Of a DNA stretch of 48,978 nt, positions 23,578-32,060 are shown piece after piece. Within the stretch, counting starts at the first letter, position 1; each line of letters begins with the position of its first letter. The stretch is from DATKSG01 sp035531775 (GTDB lineage: Bacteria; Actinomycetota; Acidimicrobiia; Acidimicrobiales; UBA8190), in assembly GCA_035531775.1 (NCBI GenBank), contig DATKSG010000073.1:1-48978 (forward strand), written 5' to 3'. The notes beneath the pieces were generated by a model. The model searched no databases, was not told the DNA's origin, and saw only the letters and a list, made by a program, of their open reading frames with translations. The position numbers were made by a program, and so were the translations under genes.

Positions 23578-24489
23578 GTGCCCGGCATCCTCGACGCGGC
23601 GCGAGCGCGCTGGACGTATCTGACCTACCGCTCGATCGGGGCCACCTTGGGACATCTTCCAGAGGCGGCCGCCGACGTCGTCGCTGGCGCCGTGGCCGGC
23701 ACGCTGGCCACGGTGCCCGGGCGCATGCCCGACATGTACGGGCGCCATCTCGGTCGGGTCCTCGGCCGCCGCCTGAGCCCCCACGAGCAGCGACGCTGGA
23801 CGCGCCGCGCCTACCGGTCCTACGCGCGTTACTGGCTCGAAGGGGCGCGCCTGGCTTCCATTGACCCCGAGGTGGTTGACGCCCGGATGACCATGGAGAG
23901 CGGGTGGGAGCAGTTCACCGAGGCCATGGCGGCGGGCCGGGGCGTGGTCCTCGCACTGCCGCACGTGGGCAGCTGGGAATGGGGAGGGGCGTGGCTGGCC
24001 CGCCGGGGATACCCCATGACGGCGGTGGCCGAGTTGCTCGAGCCGCCCGAGCTCTACCAGTGGTTCGTCCGCCAGCGCCAGCGCCTGGGCCTCACCATCG
24101 TGCCTCTCGGCCCCGAGGCCGGAGGCGTGCTGCTTCGCACGTTGCGCGCCGGTGGGCTCGTGGGCCTGCTGTGTGACCGCGACATCGTGGGCAACGGCAT
24201 CGAGGTCGACTTCTTCGGCGAGCGCACCACGTTGCCCGGCGGCCCCGCCACCTTGGCCTTGCGCACGGGGGCGGCGCTCATGGCCGGGGCCGTCTACAGC
24301 GGGCCGGGCAAGAACCACACCGCCGTGATCCTGCCGTCGCTGCCCACCGAGCGCACCGGATCGCTGCGCACCGACGTGACCCGGCTGACCCAGGCCCTGG
24401 CCGGCGACTTGGAGACCCTTATCCGCCGGGCACCCGAGCAGTGGCACGTCTTCCAGCCCAACTGGCCGAGCGACCGACCGCCGGCCTGA
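23578..24489 (+). CDS. PIM acyltransferase (LpxL/HtrB-like lysophospholipid acyltransferase)
   Basis: A 303-aa protein with the H-x4-E active-site motif of the HtrB/LpxL acyltransferase family: PHVGSWEWGG (H129, E134). The DRDIVGNGIEVDFFGE segment and the final FQPNWP are also typical. In mycobacteria the gene between pgsA and pimA encodes the phosphatidylinositol-mannoside acyltransferase (PatA, Rv2611c), and I propose the same role here: acylating mannose on PIM at the membrane. GTG 23578 was chosen because longer in-frame starts run into pgsA. It ends 16 bp before the glycosyltransferase gene. Confidence 0.85.
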   Translation: MPGILDAARARWTYLTYRSIGATLGHLPEAAADVVAGAVAGTLATVPGRMPDMYGRHLGRVLGRRLSPHEQRRWTRRAYRSYARYWLEGARLASIDPEVVDARMTMESGWEQFTEAMAAGRGVVLALPHVGSWEWGGAWLARRGYPMTAVAELLEPPELYQWFVRQRQRLGLTIVPLGPEAGGVLLRTLRAGGLVGLLCDRDIVGNGIEVDFFGERTTLPGGPATLALRTGAALMAGAVYSGPGKNHTAVILPSLPTERTGSLRTDVTRLTQALAGDLETLIRRAPEQWHVFQPNWPSDRPPA

Positions 24490-24505
24490 GCCCGACCCTC
24501 GACCC

Positions 24506-25636
24506 GTGCGCGTCGCCCTCGTCACTCCCTACAGCCTGAGCGTCCCCGGCGGCGTGCAGGGCCAGGTGCTCGGCCTGGCCCGGGCTCTGAACGCCGCCGG
24601 CCACCGGGCCGTGGTGCTGGGACCGGTCGACGCGCCGCTCCGGCCAGGGGTAGCTGACGACTTGGCTGAGAGTTTCGGGCTATCGCCTGGGTCGGTTTTC
24701 GGCGTGGGCCGGTCGCAGGCGGTGCCGGCCAACGGCTCGGTGGCCCGCTTGGCCCTCGGCCCGCTGTCCGCCCGGCGGGCGTGGGGGGCGCTGGCCGCCG
24801 GACGCTACGACGTGCTCCATCTACACGAGCCCCTGGCCCCGGGCACCACCTGGGCTTGTCTGCTACGCCCCGAGCCCAAGGTGGGGACGTTCCACCGCGC
24901 CGGAGGGGAAGAGGCGTATCGGTGGATGGCGCCGGCATCGCACCGGGCCGCACGGCGACTGGCGGCCCGGTGCGCCGTCTCGGAGCAGGCGCGATCGAGT
25001 GCCCTGGTGGTGGCCGGTGGTCGCGCTCAGGATTACGAGATCATCGGGAACGGGGTGGAGCTCGAGCGCTTCTCCGAGCCCGCGCCGTGGCCGGTGGAGG
25101 GCCCCACCGTTCTCTTCGTAGGCCGCCACGAGCAACGAAAGGGCCTGGCCGTCCTGCTCGAGGCGTTCGGGCGCTTGGGGCGCCCCCCGGGGGCCGTGTT
25201 GTGGGTGGCCGGCGACGGTCCCGAGACCGACGCGCTGCGCCGCCGAGCCGTGCCGGGGGTCCGGTGGCTGGGCCGGGTGGACGATGAAGAGCTGGCCCGC
25301 CGCCTGGCCGGAGCCCAGGTGCTGTGCGCCCCGTCGCTGCACGGCGAGTCCTTCGGGGTGGTGTTGACCGAGGCCATGGCGGCCGGCACGGCGGTGGTGG
25401 CGAGCGACCTCCCGGGTTATGCCGCCGTGGCCGATGGATGCGGCGAGCTGGTACCCCCCGGGGACGCGGGCGCCCTGGCCCGGGCCCTCGAGTCGGCGTT
25501 GGCCGATGTGGCCGCCGGGGTGGGCCGGGGGGCGCCCGACGCCCTGGAGGCGGCCCGGCGCCGGGCCCGCCAGTGGTCCATGGACGCAGTGGCCGAGCGC
25601 TACGTGGCCGTCTACGAACGGATCCTCGGCCGGTAG
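24506..25636 (+). CDS. pimA: PimA-type GT4 glycosyltransferase (phosphatidylinositol mannosyltransferase)
   Basis: A 376-aa GT-B glycosyltransferase. The N-terminal domain starts MRVALVTPYSLSVPGGVQGQVLGLA with the acceptor-side Gly-rich loop, and HLHEPLAPG carries the conserved histidine of PimA. The C-terminal domain has VGRHEQRKGLAVLLEAF (donor-phosphate Arg/Lys) and the EX7E block HGESFGVVLTEAMAAG. PimA transfers mannose from GDP-mannose to phosphatidylinositol at the cytoplasmic membrane face, the first PIM step. The gene order pgsA-acyltransferase-pimA supports this strongly. GTG start 24506. Confidence 0.9.
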   Translation: MRVALVTPYSLSVPGGVQGQVLGLARALNAAGHRAVVLGPVDAPLRPGVADDLAESFGLSPGSVFGVGRSQAVPANGSVARLALGPLSARRAWGALAAGRYDVLHLHEPLAPGTTWACLLRPEPKVGTFHRAGGEEAYRWMAPASHRAARRLAARCAVSEQARSSALVVAGGRAQDYEIIGNGVELERFSEPAPWPVEGPTVLFVGRHEQRKGLAVLLEAFGRLGRPPGAVLWVAGDGPETDALRRRAVPGVRWLGRVDDEELARRLAGAQVLCAPSLHGESFGVVLTEAMAAGTAVVASDLPGYAAVADGCGELVPPGDAGALARALESALADVAAGVGRGAPDALEAARRRARQWSMDAVAERYVAVYERILGR

Positions 25637-25688
25637 AGGCCCGGCTCTCCTCTTCGCCTCGGCCACCGAGGGGTGGAAGCCTGTCTCC

Positions 25689-25694
25689 TACACT
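25689..25694 (+). promoter_or_regulatory. -10-like TACACT before M48 protease gene
   Basis: TACACT ends 8 nt before the ATG at 25703. No purine-rich site precedes this start, which fits a leaderless or near-leaderless transcript and selects 25703 over an in-frame ATG at 25673. Confidence 0.4.
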
Positions 25695-25702
25695 GCACGG
25701 GC

Positions 25703-26896
25703 ATGCCCGACGATCCCGGCTTCTCGGCGCGACCTCCGGGCTCCGGTGGTGGCCGCCGCCGACGGTCGCGCCGTGGCGGGGGACGATCCGGCAGCGGCCA
25801 GGGATCCGGCAGCGGCCAGGGATCCGGCAGCGCCAGGCCGGCCCCCCAGCAGGGTGGGGGCCGGAGACCACCGAGCCGGTCCGCTGTCGGCAGCGGGGGC
25901 CGACCCGGCGGCGGTCGCTCCGGGGGACGCGGCACCGGTGCTTCGCGATCGGGTTCGTCGAACCGCCAGGGCAGTTCCCGAGGCAGCGGTGGCGGCGCCC
26001 GCACCAGCGGCGGCGGCGGCGAGCGCGACGCTCAGGTGGTTACGGCTAAGGCCGTCGACCTGGCCCCACCCAAAGCCCGTGTCGATGCCGGCGACGAGTC
26101 GTTCATCGCCACCCGCCGCAACCACCGACGGGCGCTGGCCGTGACCGCCGCTCCTGGCCTGGTAGTGCTCGTGGTTCTCGTCGTCGTCGGCCTGGCCACC
26201 GGCTACCTGCCCGAGGGAGCGGTCGCCGGCGTAGTGGTCGGGGCCGGAGTCTCGGTAGCGCTATGGCGCGGTGCCTCGAGCCGGGTGCTGCGGGCACTGG
26301 GAGCGACCAAGGCCGACGAGGACGACATCCCGGGCCCCTTCACCCAGGTCGAGGGGTTGTGCGCCTCAATGGGCCTCGGTGTCCCCGACCTCTACTTGGT
26401 GGACGAGACCATCCCCGGCGCCATGGCCGTGGGACGCGCTCCAGCCCGGGGCGCGTTGGTGCTCACTAGCGGGCTGCTGGAGCTGCTCGATCCCGTGGCC
26501 CTCGAAGGCGTGCTGGCCCACGAATTGGCCCACGTGAAGCGCAACGACATCGCCCCGGCCACGGCGGCGGCGGCCCTGGCGCTGCGTGTGCCGTGGCCCG
26601 GGTCCAGCGCTGCGGCCATGGTGCATCGCGCCGCCGGGCACGGGCGCGAGATGCAGACCGACGTGCAGGCGGTGCGCGTCACGCGCTACCCACCGGGCCT
26701 GCGCCATGCCCTGGTAGCCATGTCGGCGGCCGACGCCAGTCACGGTCCATGGCGGGCCCGGCGGGCCGGCCAGGTCACCCGGTGGCTGTGGACGGTGGTT
26801 CTGCCCGACGCCGCCGGCGGACGTCCGGCCGGTGAGGAGGCCATCGGCCAGCTGGACCTGCCTGCCGTTCGGATCGCCGCTCTCGACGAGTGGTGA
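25703..26896 (+). CDS. M48-family membrane metalloprotease with Gly/Ser/Arg-rich N-terminus
   Basis: A 397-aa protein. Residues 1-125 are low-complexity Gly, Ser, Arg and Pro, with a short tandem repeat. Two hydrophobic segments (about 150-190) form a membrane hairpin. The zinc site is HELAHVKRND (HExxH), and the third ligand is probably the glutamate of REMQTDVQA, 80 residues later, as in the HtpX/Ste24 family (E-x3-D). The protease would face the cytoplasm and degrade membrane proteins. The basic disordered tail could bind RNA, phospholipid or ribosomes, but that is speculation. It lies between pimA and pdxS. In mycobacteria I do not recall such a gene at this exact place. Confidence 0.84.
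   Translation: MPDDPGFSARPPGSGGGRRRRSRRGGGRSGSGQGSGSGQGSGSARPAPQQGGGRRPPSRSAVGSGGRPGGGRSGGRGTGASRSGSSNRQGSSRGSGGGARTSGGGGERDAQVVTAKAVDLAPPKARVDAGDESFIATRRNHRRALAVTAAPGLVVLVVLVVVGLATGYLPEGAVAGVVVGAGVSVALWRGASSRVLRALGATKADEDDIPGPFTQVEGLCASMGLGVPDLYLVDETIPGAMAVGRAPARGALVLTSGLLELLDPVALEGVLAHELAHVKRNDIAPATAAAALALRVPWPGSSAAAMVHRAAGHGREMQTDVQAVRVTRYPPGLRHALVAMSAADASHGPWRARRAGQVTRWLWTVVLPDAAGGRPAGEEAIGQLDLPAVRIAALDEW
25785..25837 (+). repeat. 18-bp tandem repeat, three copies (third one base short)
   Basis: GATCCGGCAGCGGCCAGG occurs at 25785-25802 and 25803-25820, and with one base missing at 25821-25837. It encodes SGSGQG units of the disordered N-terminus. The missing base means the third unit is read in a changed phase relative to the repeat, yet the frame stays open. 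Confidence 0.85.
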
Positions 26897-26952
26897 CGGG
26901 GCTGGGTCGGGGCCCGGCCACCGTGACGGGAAGAGACCGGACACTGCGGCGG

Positions 26953-26958
26953 TAGACT
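26953..26958 (+). promoter_or_regulatory. -10-like TAGACT for leaderless pdxS
   Basis: TAGACT ends 7 nt before the pdxS ATG at 26966 and there is no Shine-Dalgarno sequence between them. Confidence 0.5.
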
Positions 26959-26965
26959 GCGGAGC

Positions 26966-27850
26966 ATGGACGAACGCCTCACGGGGACGTATCGCGTCAA
27001 GCGGGGCCTGGCCGAGATGCTGCGCGGCGGCGTCATCATGGACGTGGTCATGGCCGAGCAGGCTCGTATCGCCGAGGACGCCGGAGCCGTGGCTGTCATG
27101 GCCCTAGAGCGGGTGCCGTCCGACATCAGGGCTCAGGGCGGTGTGGCCCGGATGAGCGACCCTGCACTCATCGAAGCCATCGAGCAGGCCGTCACCATCC
27201 CGGTAATGGCCAAGGCCCGCATCGGTCACTTCGCCGAGGCGCAGATCCTCGAGGCCCTGGACGTGGACTACATCGACGAGAGCGAAGTGCTGACCCCGGC
27301 CGACGAGGCGCACCACATCGACAAGTGGGCGTTTCGCGTCCCCTTCGTGTGCGGCGCCACCAACCTGGGCGAGGCGCTGCGCCGTATCTCCGAAGGTGCG
27401 GCGCTCATCCGGTCGAAAGGTGAAGCGGGCACCGGCAACATCGTCGAAGCTGTCCGGCACCTGCGCTCCATTCTCGGAGACATCCGCAAGCTGACCCAGG
27501 CCGACGCCGCCGAGCGCTACGCCTGGGCCAAGCAGCTGGCCGCTCCGGTGGACCTGGTGGCCGAGGTGGCCGACACTGGACGCCTCCCGGTGCCGTTGTT
27601 CTGTGCCGGTGGCATTGCCACGCCGGCCGACGCCGCTCTCGTCATGCAACTTGGGGCCGAGGCGGTGTTCGTGGGATCGGGCATCTTCAAGAGCGAGGAT
27701 CCGGCTCGCCGCGCCCGGGCCATCGTGGAGGCCACCACCCATCACGGTGACGCCCACATGGTGGCCAAGGTCAGTCGCGGACTGGGGGCTCCGATGCCCG
27801 GGCTCGAGGTGGACCGCCTGGAGCAGCGCATGGCCGAGCGCGGTTGGTGA
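26966..27850 (+). CDS. pdxS: pyridoxal 5'-phosphate synthase subunit PdxS
   Basis: A 294-aa TIM barrel that builds PLP from ribose 5-phosphate, glyceraldehyde 3-phosphate and ammonia, forming a 12-mer with PdxT glutaminase. The catalytic aspartate in VIMDVV (D26), first Schiff-base lysine in MAKARIGHF (K83) and second lysine in RSKGEAGTGN (K151) are all present. The C-terminal ERGW is typical. It starts at ATG 26966 with TAGACT 7 nt upstream. It is followed after 33 bp by pdxT. This is the DXP-independent vitamin B6 route. Confidence 0.98.
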   Translation: MDERLTGTYRVKRGLAEMLRGGVIMDVVMAEQARIAEDAGAVAVMALERVPSDIRAQGGVARMSDPALIEAIEQAVTIPVMAKARIGHFAEAQILEALDVDYIDESEVLTPADEAHHIDKWAFRVPFVCGATNLGEALRRISEGAALIRSKGEAGTGNIVEAVRHLRSILGDIRKLTQADAAERYAWAKQLAAPVDLVAEVADTGRLPVPLFCAGGIATPADAALVMQLGAEAVFVGSGIFKSEDPARRARAIVEATTHHGDAHMVAKVSRGLGAPMPGLEVDRLEQRMAERGW

Positions 27851-27883
27851 GCCGGTCCATGCCCGGCGCCGAGGTGCCTCCAG

Positions 27884-28522
27884 GTGGAGATCGGCATCCT
27901 CGCCCTGCAGGGCGACGTTCGCGAGCACGGCGCCGCCCTCGCTGACATCGGTGTGGTCACCCGCCCGGTGCGGGTGCCCGACGACCTGGCCGGCCTCGAC
28001 GGGCTGGTCCTGCCCGGTGGTGAGTCCACCACCATCTCCATGCTGCTCGAGTCGTCGGGCCTGGCTGAGCCGCTGGCCAAGGAGCTGGCGGCCGGGCTCC
28101 CCGCATTCGGGACTTGCGCCGGCTTGATCCTTCTCGGGGCGTCGGTGGCCGAGGGACGGCCCGACCAGCGTTGCTTCGGGGCTATCGACATCGCCGTGCG
28201 CCGCAACGGCTTCGGGCGCCAACTCGACTCCTTCGAGTGCGACCTGTCCGTGGACGCCCTTGGCGAGCCACTGCTGCACGCCGTGTTCATCCGGGCGCCA
28301 TTGGTGGAATCGGTGGGTGAGCGGGTCCAGGTCCTGGCCACGCTGTCACGGTCTCCGGCATCGGGGTCCCTCGAGCCGGGGTCGCTCGATGCGGGCCGGC
28401 GGGAGGTCCCCGTGGTGTGTCGCCAGGGCCCGGTGCTGGTGTCGGCCTTCCACCCCGAGCTCACCGCCGACCGGCGGCTGCACGCCTTGTTCGTGTCGAT
28501 GATCGACGAGAGAGGACGGTAA
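27884..28522 (+). CDS. pdxT: pyridoxal 5'-phosphate synthase glutaminase subunit PdxT
   Basis: A 212-aa class I glutamine amidotransferase releasing ammonia for PdxS. The catalytic triad is clear: C78 in GTCAGL, H190 and E192 in FHPELT. LVLPGGEST marks the oxyanion region. Compared with the usual length (about 190 residues) it has a 15-20-residue insertion around residues 155-172 (Ser/Gly/Glu-rich, SPASGSLEPGSLDAG) near the C-terminal active-site side. GTG start at 27884 with GAGGTG about 8 nt upstream. It ends 4 bp before yebC. Confidence 0.97.
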   Translation: MEIGILALQGDVREHGAALADIGVVTRPVRVPDDLAGLDGLVLPGGESTTISMLLESSGLAEPLAKELAAGLPAFGTCAGLILLGASVAEGRPDQRCFGAIDIAVRRNGFGRQLDSFECDLSVDALGEPLLHAVFIRAPLVESVGERVQVLATLSRSPASGSLEPGSLDAGRREVPVVCRQGPVLVSAFHPELTADRRLHALFVSMIDERGR

Positions 28523-28526
28523 GAAC

Positions 28527-29273
28527 ATGTCGGGTCACTCGAAATGGGCGACCACCAAGCACCGCAAAGCGGCCGTGGACAAAGTCCGGGCCAAGGTCTT
28601 CGCCAAGCTCATCCGCCAGCTCGAGGTGGCGGCGCGCGAGGGGGGCGGCGATGTGAACACCAACGCCACGCTGCGCACCATGTTCGACAAGGCTCGCTCG
28701 GCGTCAGTGCCCATGGACACCATCGAGCGGGCCATAAAGAGGGGTAGCGGCGACCTCGAGGGCGTGCGTTACGAACCGGTGGTGTACGAGGGCTACGGCG
28801 CCGGCGGGGTGGCCGTCATCGTCGAGTGCCTAACCGACAACCGCAACCGGACCGGAGCCGAGGTGCGCAACGTCTTCTCGAGAAGCGGCGGGTCCACGGC
28901 CGAGCCGGGAGCGGTCTCATGGCAGTTCGCCCGCAAGGGCCAGATCGAACTGCCCCGCACCCTCGACGAGGACAAGATCATGGAGGTGGCGGTGGAGGCG
29001 GGTGCCGAGGACTTAGCCGACGAGGGGGAGCGGTGGGTTCTCACCACCGCAGCGTCCGACCTCGCAGCGGTGCGCGACGCGCTGGCTTCGGCCGGCATGA
29101 CTCCAGAGTCGGCCGAGCTGGCCATGATCGCCACCACCACCGTGCCGGTCACCGAGGAGGGTGAGGCCAAGAAGGTCCTGCGCCTCCTCGAAGCCCTCGA
29201 CGACCTGGACGACGTCCAGAGCGTGTGGTCCAACTTCGACATCGCCGACGAGATCCTGGCTTCGGTGGACTAG
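28527..29273 (+). CDS. yebC: YebC/TACO1 family DNA/RNA-associated regulatory protein
   Basis: A 248-aa protein opening with the invariant MSGHSKWATTKHRKAAVDKVRAK. Then come GGGDVNTNATLRTMFDKARSASVP and NRNRTGAEVRNVFSRSGGS, both diagnostic of the family. Homologues have been described as transcription regulators and, more recently, as factors that help ribosomes pass proline-rich stretches. Start ATG 28527. The same gene order (pdxT-yebC-ruvC) occurs in many actinobacteria. It ends 40 bp before ruvC. Confidence 0.97.
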   Translation: MSGHSKWATTKHRKAAVDKVRAKVFAKLIRQLEVAAREGGGDVNTNATLRTMFDKARSASVPMDTIERAIKRGSGDLEGVRYEPVVYEGYGAGGVAVIVECLTDNRNRTGAEVRNVFSRSGGSTAEPGAVSWQFARKGQIELPRTLDEDKIMEVAVEAGAEDLADEGERWVLTTAASDLAAVRDALASAGMTPESAELAMIATTTVPVTEEGEAKKVLRLLEALDDLDDVQSVWSNFDIADEILASVD

Positions 29274-29300
29274 GTCCACCGCCGCCTGGTCGGGCGTTGG

Positions 29301-29306
29301 TAGAGT
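29301..29306 (+). promoter_or_regulatory. -10-like TAGAGT for leaderless ruvC
   Basis: TAGAGT is followed by 7 nt and the ruvC ATG at 29314, with no ribosome binding site. It would be a promoter for the ruvCAB operon independent of yebC. Confidence 0.5.
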
Positions 29307-29313
29307 CGAACGC

Positions 29314-29811
29314 ATGTTCGTCCTGGGTATCGACCCTGGGCTGTCGCGCTGCGGCTACGGCATGGTGCGACGCCACGGAAGCGACCTGCACGCCACCGCC
29401 GGAGGGGTGGTCACCACCGACCCGTCCATCGACCTGCCCGAGCGCCTCCGGCAGCTGCACGCCGAGTTGACCGCCCTGGTGAGCGAGGCCAAGCCCGATG
29501 CCGTGGTGGTCGAACGGGTCTTCTTCCAGACCAATGCCCGCACGGCCATGGCCACCGGGCAGGCCGCCGGCATCGCCCTGCTGGTGGCGGCCTCGGTCGG
29601 CTGCGAGGTGGTCCAGTACACGGCCAACGAGGTGAAGATGGCGGTGGTCGGCTACGGCGGGGCCACCAAGGACCAGGTCCAGCGCATGGTGGCGGCCGTC
29701 CTCGGGCTTCCCGAGCCCCCGCGTCCGGCCGACGTGGCCGACGCCCTGGCCCTGGCCGTCTGCCACCTGAGCTCGACTGGCCTGCGCCAGGCCCTGGAGG
29801 CGGCCCGATGA
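29314..29811 (+). CDS. ruvC: Holliday junction resolvase RuvC
   Basis: A 165-aa endonuclease that cuts four-way junctions symmetrically. The four acidic catalytic residues are visible: D7 (GIDPGLSRCGYG), E67 (VVVERVFF), and D140/D143 (PADVADALALAVCH). The start is ATG 29314, supported by TAGAGT 7 nt upstream; a longer in-frame start at 29161 would overlap yebC. It overlaps ruvA by 4 bp (ATGA), and ruvA overlaps ruvB by 4 bp, so resolvase and branch-migration motor are made together. Confidence 0.97.
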   Translation: MFVLGIDPGLSRCGYGMVRRHGSDLHATAGGVVTTDPSIDLPERLRQLHAELTALVSEAKPDAVVVERVFFQTNARTAMATGQAAGIALLVAASVGCEVVQYTANEVKMAVVGYGGATKDQVQRMVAAVLGLPEPPRPADVADALALAVCHLSSTGLRQALEAAR

Positions 29812-30407
29812 TCGGCTGGCTGCAGGGCCGCCTGCTGGCCCGCATGGCCGACGGCGAGGTGCTCCTCGACGTGGGCGGGGTGGGATACCGCGTGAGCGTG
29901 CCCTCACCGCTGCTGGCCACGGTGGGGGCGGAGGGCGACGAGGTGGCCCTGCACGTGCACACCCACGTGCGCGAGGACGCCATCATCCTCTACGGGTTCG
30001 CCACCGTGGACGACCGCCGCTGCTTTGAGGCGTTGCTCTCGGCCCATGGCGTGGGGCCGGCCCTGGCTCTGTCGGTGCTGTCGGCGCTGTCTCCGGTCGA
30101 GCTGGTGCGCGCCGTCGTGGAGGAGGACTTGGACGTTCTGTGCGCCGTGCCCGGTGTCGGGCGCAAAACGGCGGCTCGCCTCGTCATCGACCTGCGGTCG
30201 CGTCTGTCGGTGCCCGACCTGTCGGGCTCGGGCGTGCCGGGCGCAGCGCCGGCCGACGCCGAGCCCCGACGCGACGTACGCGCCGCGCTGGCCGAGTTGG
30301 GATATGGCCCCGACGAGATCCGGCGGGCGCTGGCCGGCGTGCCCGGCGAAGGCGCCGTGGAGGACCTGCTGCGCCAGGCGCTGCGCGAGTTGGCCGGGGC
30401 CCGGTGA
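29808..30407 (+). CDS. ruvA: Holliday junction branch migration protein RuvA
   Basis: A 199-aa protein that binds the four-way junction as a tetramer and loads RuvB. The N-terminal OB fold begins MIGWLQGRLL and contains LHVHTHVREDAIILYGF. Helix-hairpin-helix motifs follow (AHGVGPALALSVLSAL and AVPGVGRKTAARLVIDLR). The C-terminal domain (DVRAALAELGYGPDEIRRAL) contacts RuvB. ATG start in the ruvC stop (ATGA overlap). Confidence 0.97.
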   Translation: MIGWLQGRLLARMADGEVLLDVGGVGYRVSVPSPLLATVGAEGDEVALHVHTHVREDAIILYGFATVDDRRCFEALLSAHGVGPALALSVLSALSPVELVRAVVEEDLDVLCAVPGVGRKTAARLVIDLRSRLSVPDLSGSGVPGAAPADAEPRRDVRAALAELGYGPDEIRRALAGVPGEGAVEDLLRQALRELAGAR

Positions 30408-31501
30408 CCGGCCGACACGAAGTCCTGGCCGCTGGCCTCGGCCCCGGCGAGCCGGTCGATCCCGGGCTGCGACCGGTCGACCCCGTGCTCGACGACGCCG
30501 ACTCGGTCGAGTTGGCCTACGAAGCCCGGCTGCGCCCGCGCCGGCTCGAGGAGTTCCAGGGCCAACCACAGCTGACCGAGCACCTGGACATCGTGCTGGA
30601 GGCGGCCCGCCGGCGCGGGCAGGCCGTCGACCATCTGCTCTTCGCCGGCCCGCCGGGGTTGGGAAAGACCAGCCTGGCCGGCATCGTGGCCGCCGAGATG
30701 GGCGTGGGGTTCCGCATCACCTCGGGGCCCGCCCTCGTACGCGGCGGGGACCTGGCCGCCATATTGACCGACCTCCAGCCCGGCGACGTGCTGTTCATAG
30801 ACGAGATCCACCGCCTGCCACGCCCGGTCGAAGAGGTCCTGTATCCGGCCATGGAGGATTTCCAGCTCGACATCCTTATCGGCAAAGGGCCCACGGCCCG
30901 CTCCATCCGCCTCGATCTGCCCCGGTTCACCTTGGTGGGCGCCACCACTCGCACCGGGCTGCTCACCGGCCCACTGCGCGACCGCTTCGGCTTCGTCGGG
31001 CGCCTCGACCTCTACGATCCGGCCGACCTGGCCGGCATCGTGCTGCGGGCGGCGGGCATTCTCGGGGTGGCCATCGACGAGGAGGGGGCCCATCAGATAG
31101 CGGCGCGGTCGCGCGGCACGCCGCGCATCGCCAACCGGCTCCTGCGCCGGGTCCGCGACTTCGTCGAGGTGCGTGCCGAAGGCGCCATCACCGCCGGGCT
31201 GGCCACCGAAGGCCTGGAGCTTTTCGGGGTGGACCGGCTGGGGCTCGACAAGGTGGACCGGGCCATCCTCGACGCGCTGTGTGTCCGTTTCGGCGGACGG
31301 CCCGTGGGTCTCGTCACCTTGGCCCAGTGCGTGGGGGAGGAGACCGACACCATCGAGGATGCCTACGAGCCCTTCCTGCTGCAGCAGGGGCTGCTTCAGC
31401 GCACGCCGCGGGGCCGCGTGGCCACCTCGCACGCTTATGCCCACCTGGGTGTCCCCGAGCCGGGCCCGGCTCCAGGCCGGGAGACTCCCCGCCTCTGGTG
31501 A
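30404..31501 (+). CDS. ruvB: Holliday junction branch migration ATPase RuvB
   Basis: A 365-aa AAA+ motor. Walker A GPPGLGKT, Walker B DVLFIDEIHRL, sensor-1 GATTR and the arginine-finger region GLLTGPLRDRFGF are present. The winged-helix C-terminus has FGGRPVGLVTLA and EPFLLQQGLLQRTPRGR. The GTG at 30404 overlaps the ruvA stop by 4 bp, and an upstream in-frame start inside ruvA was rejected. About 36 residues precede the conserved LRPRRLEEFQGQ, slightly longer than in E. coli. After the stop, 91 bp lead to yajC. Confidence 0.97.
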   Translation: MTGRHEVLAAGLGPGEPVDPGLRPVDPVLDDADSVELAYEARLRPRRLEEFQGQPQLTEHLDIVLEAARRRGQAVDHLLFAGPPGLGKTSLAGIVAAEMGVGFRITSGPALVRGGDLAAILTDLQPGDVLFIDEIHRLPRPVEEVLYPAMEDFQLDILIGKGPTARSIRLDLPRFTLVGATTRTGLLTGPLRDRFGFVGRLDLYDPADLAGIVLRAAGILGVAIDEEGAHQIAARSRGTPRIANRLLRRVRDFVEVRAEGAITAGLATEGLELFGVDRLGLDKVDRAILDALCVRFGGRPVGLVTLAQCVGEETDTIEDAYEPFLLQQGLLQRTPRGRVATSHAYAHLGVPEPGPAPGRETPRLW

Positions 31502-31592
31502 AACCCAGGTCCGGCCCTGGCGGTCTCCGGGGAGCGGGGGACCCCTGGGCTAAGGTGCTGCGTTCGGAAACCGACCCGGAGACTCTCTGTCC

Positions 31593-32060
31593 ATGCACAG
31601 CCTCGTCGCCTTGGTACTGGCGGCCACATCCAAGACCACGACATCGACCGGGAGCAGTGTCGGGTCGCTGATCTTCATCATGGTCATAGGCCTGGCCGCC
31701 TATGCCTTCTTCATCCGTCCCCGCTCGCAGGCCGCACGACGCCAGCGTGACACCCTGATGGAGCTGTCGGCTGGCGACGAGGTCCTCACCGGCGCCGGCA
31801 TCTTCGGCACCGTCCTCGACGTGGCTGCCGACCGCGTCACCATCGAGACCGCCCCCGGCACCCGTATCACCGTGCTGCGCTCCACCATCGCCCGGCGCAT
31901 CACCCAGCCCGACGACGAGCGCGGCGGCCCAGGCCACGACGAGGAACGCGAAGGAGTGGGCTGGCAGCACGGCGAAATCGGAAACGGGATCGATGGGCCC
32001 GGCCACGACGACCCGCACGGCCACGACGACCCCGGGAGCGGGGGGAACGGCGCACAGTGA
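31593..32060 (+). CDS. yajC: preprotein translocase accessory subunit YajC
   Basis: A 155-aa protein with one transmembrane helix (SLIFIMVIGLAAYAFFIRPRSQA, about residues 25-47) followed by the conserved R-x-R-Q-R-D-T-L-M-E-L-S-A-GDEVLTGAGIFGTV block. YajC forms a heterotrimer with SecD and SecF, consistent with the next two genes. The last 45 residues are an unusual His/Asp/Gly tail (GPGHDDPHGHDDPGSGGNG) that could bind divalent metal or simply be disordered. The GTG of secD overlaps its stop by 4 bp. A TAAGGT at 31551-31556 may be the promoter -10. Confidence 0.94.
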   Translation: MHSLVALVLAATSKTTTSTGSSVGSLIFIMVIGLAAYAFFIRPRSQAARRQRDTLMELSAGDEVLTGAGIFGTVLDVAADRVTIETAPGTRITVLRSTIARRITQPDDERGGPGHDEEREGVGWQHGEIGNGIDGPGHDDPHGHDDPGSGGNGAQ

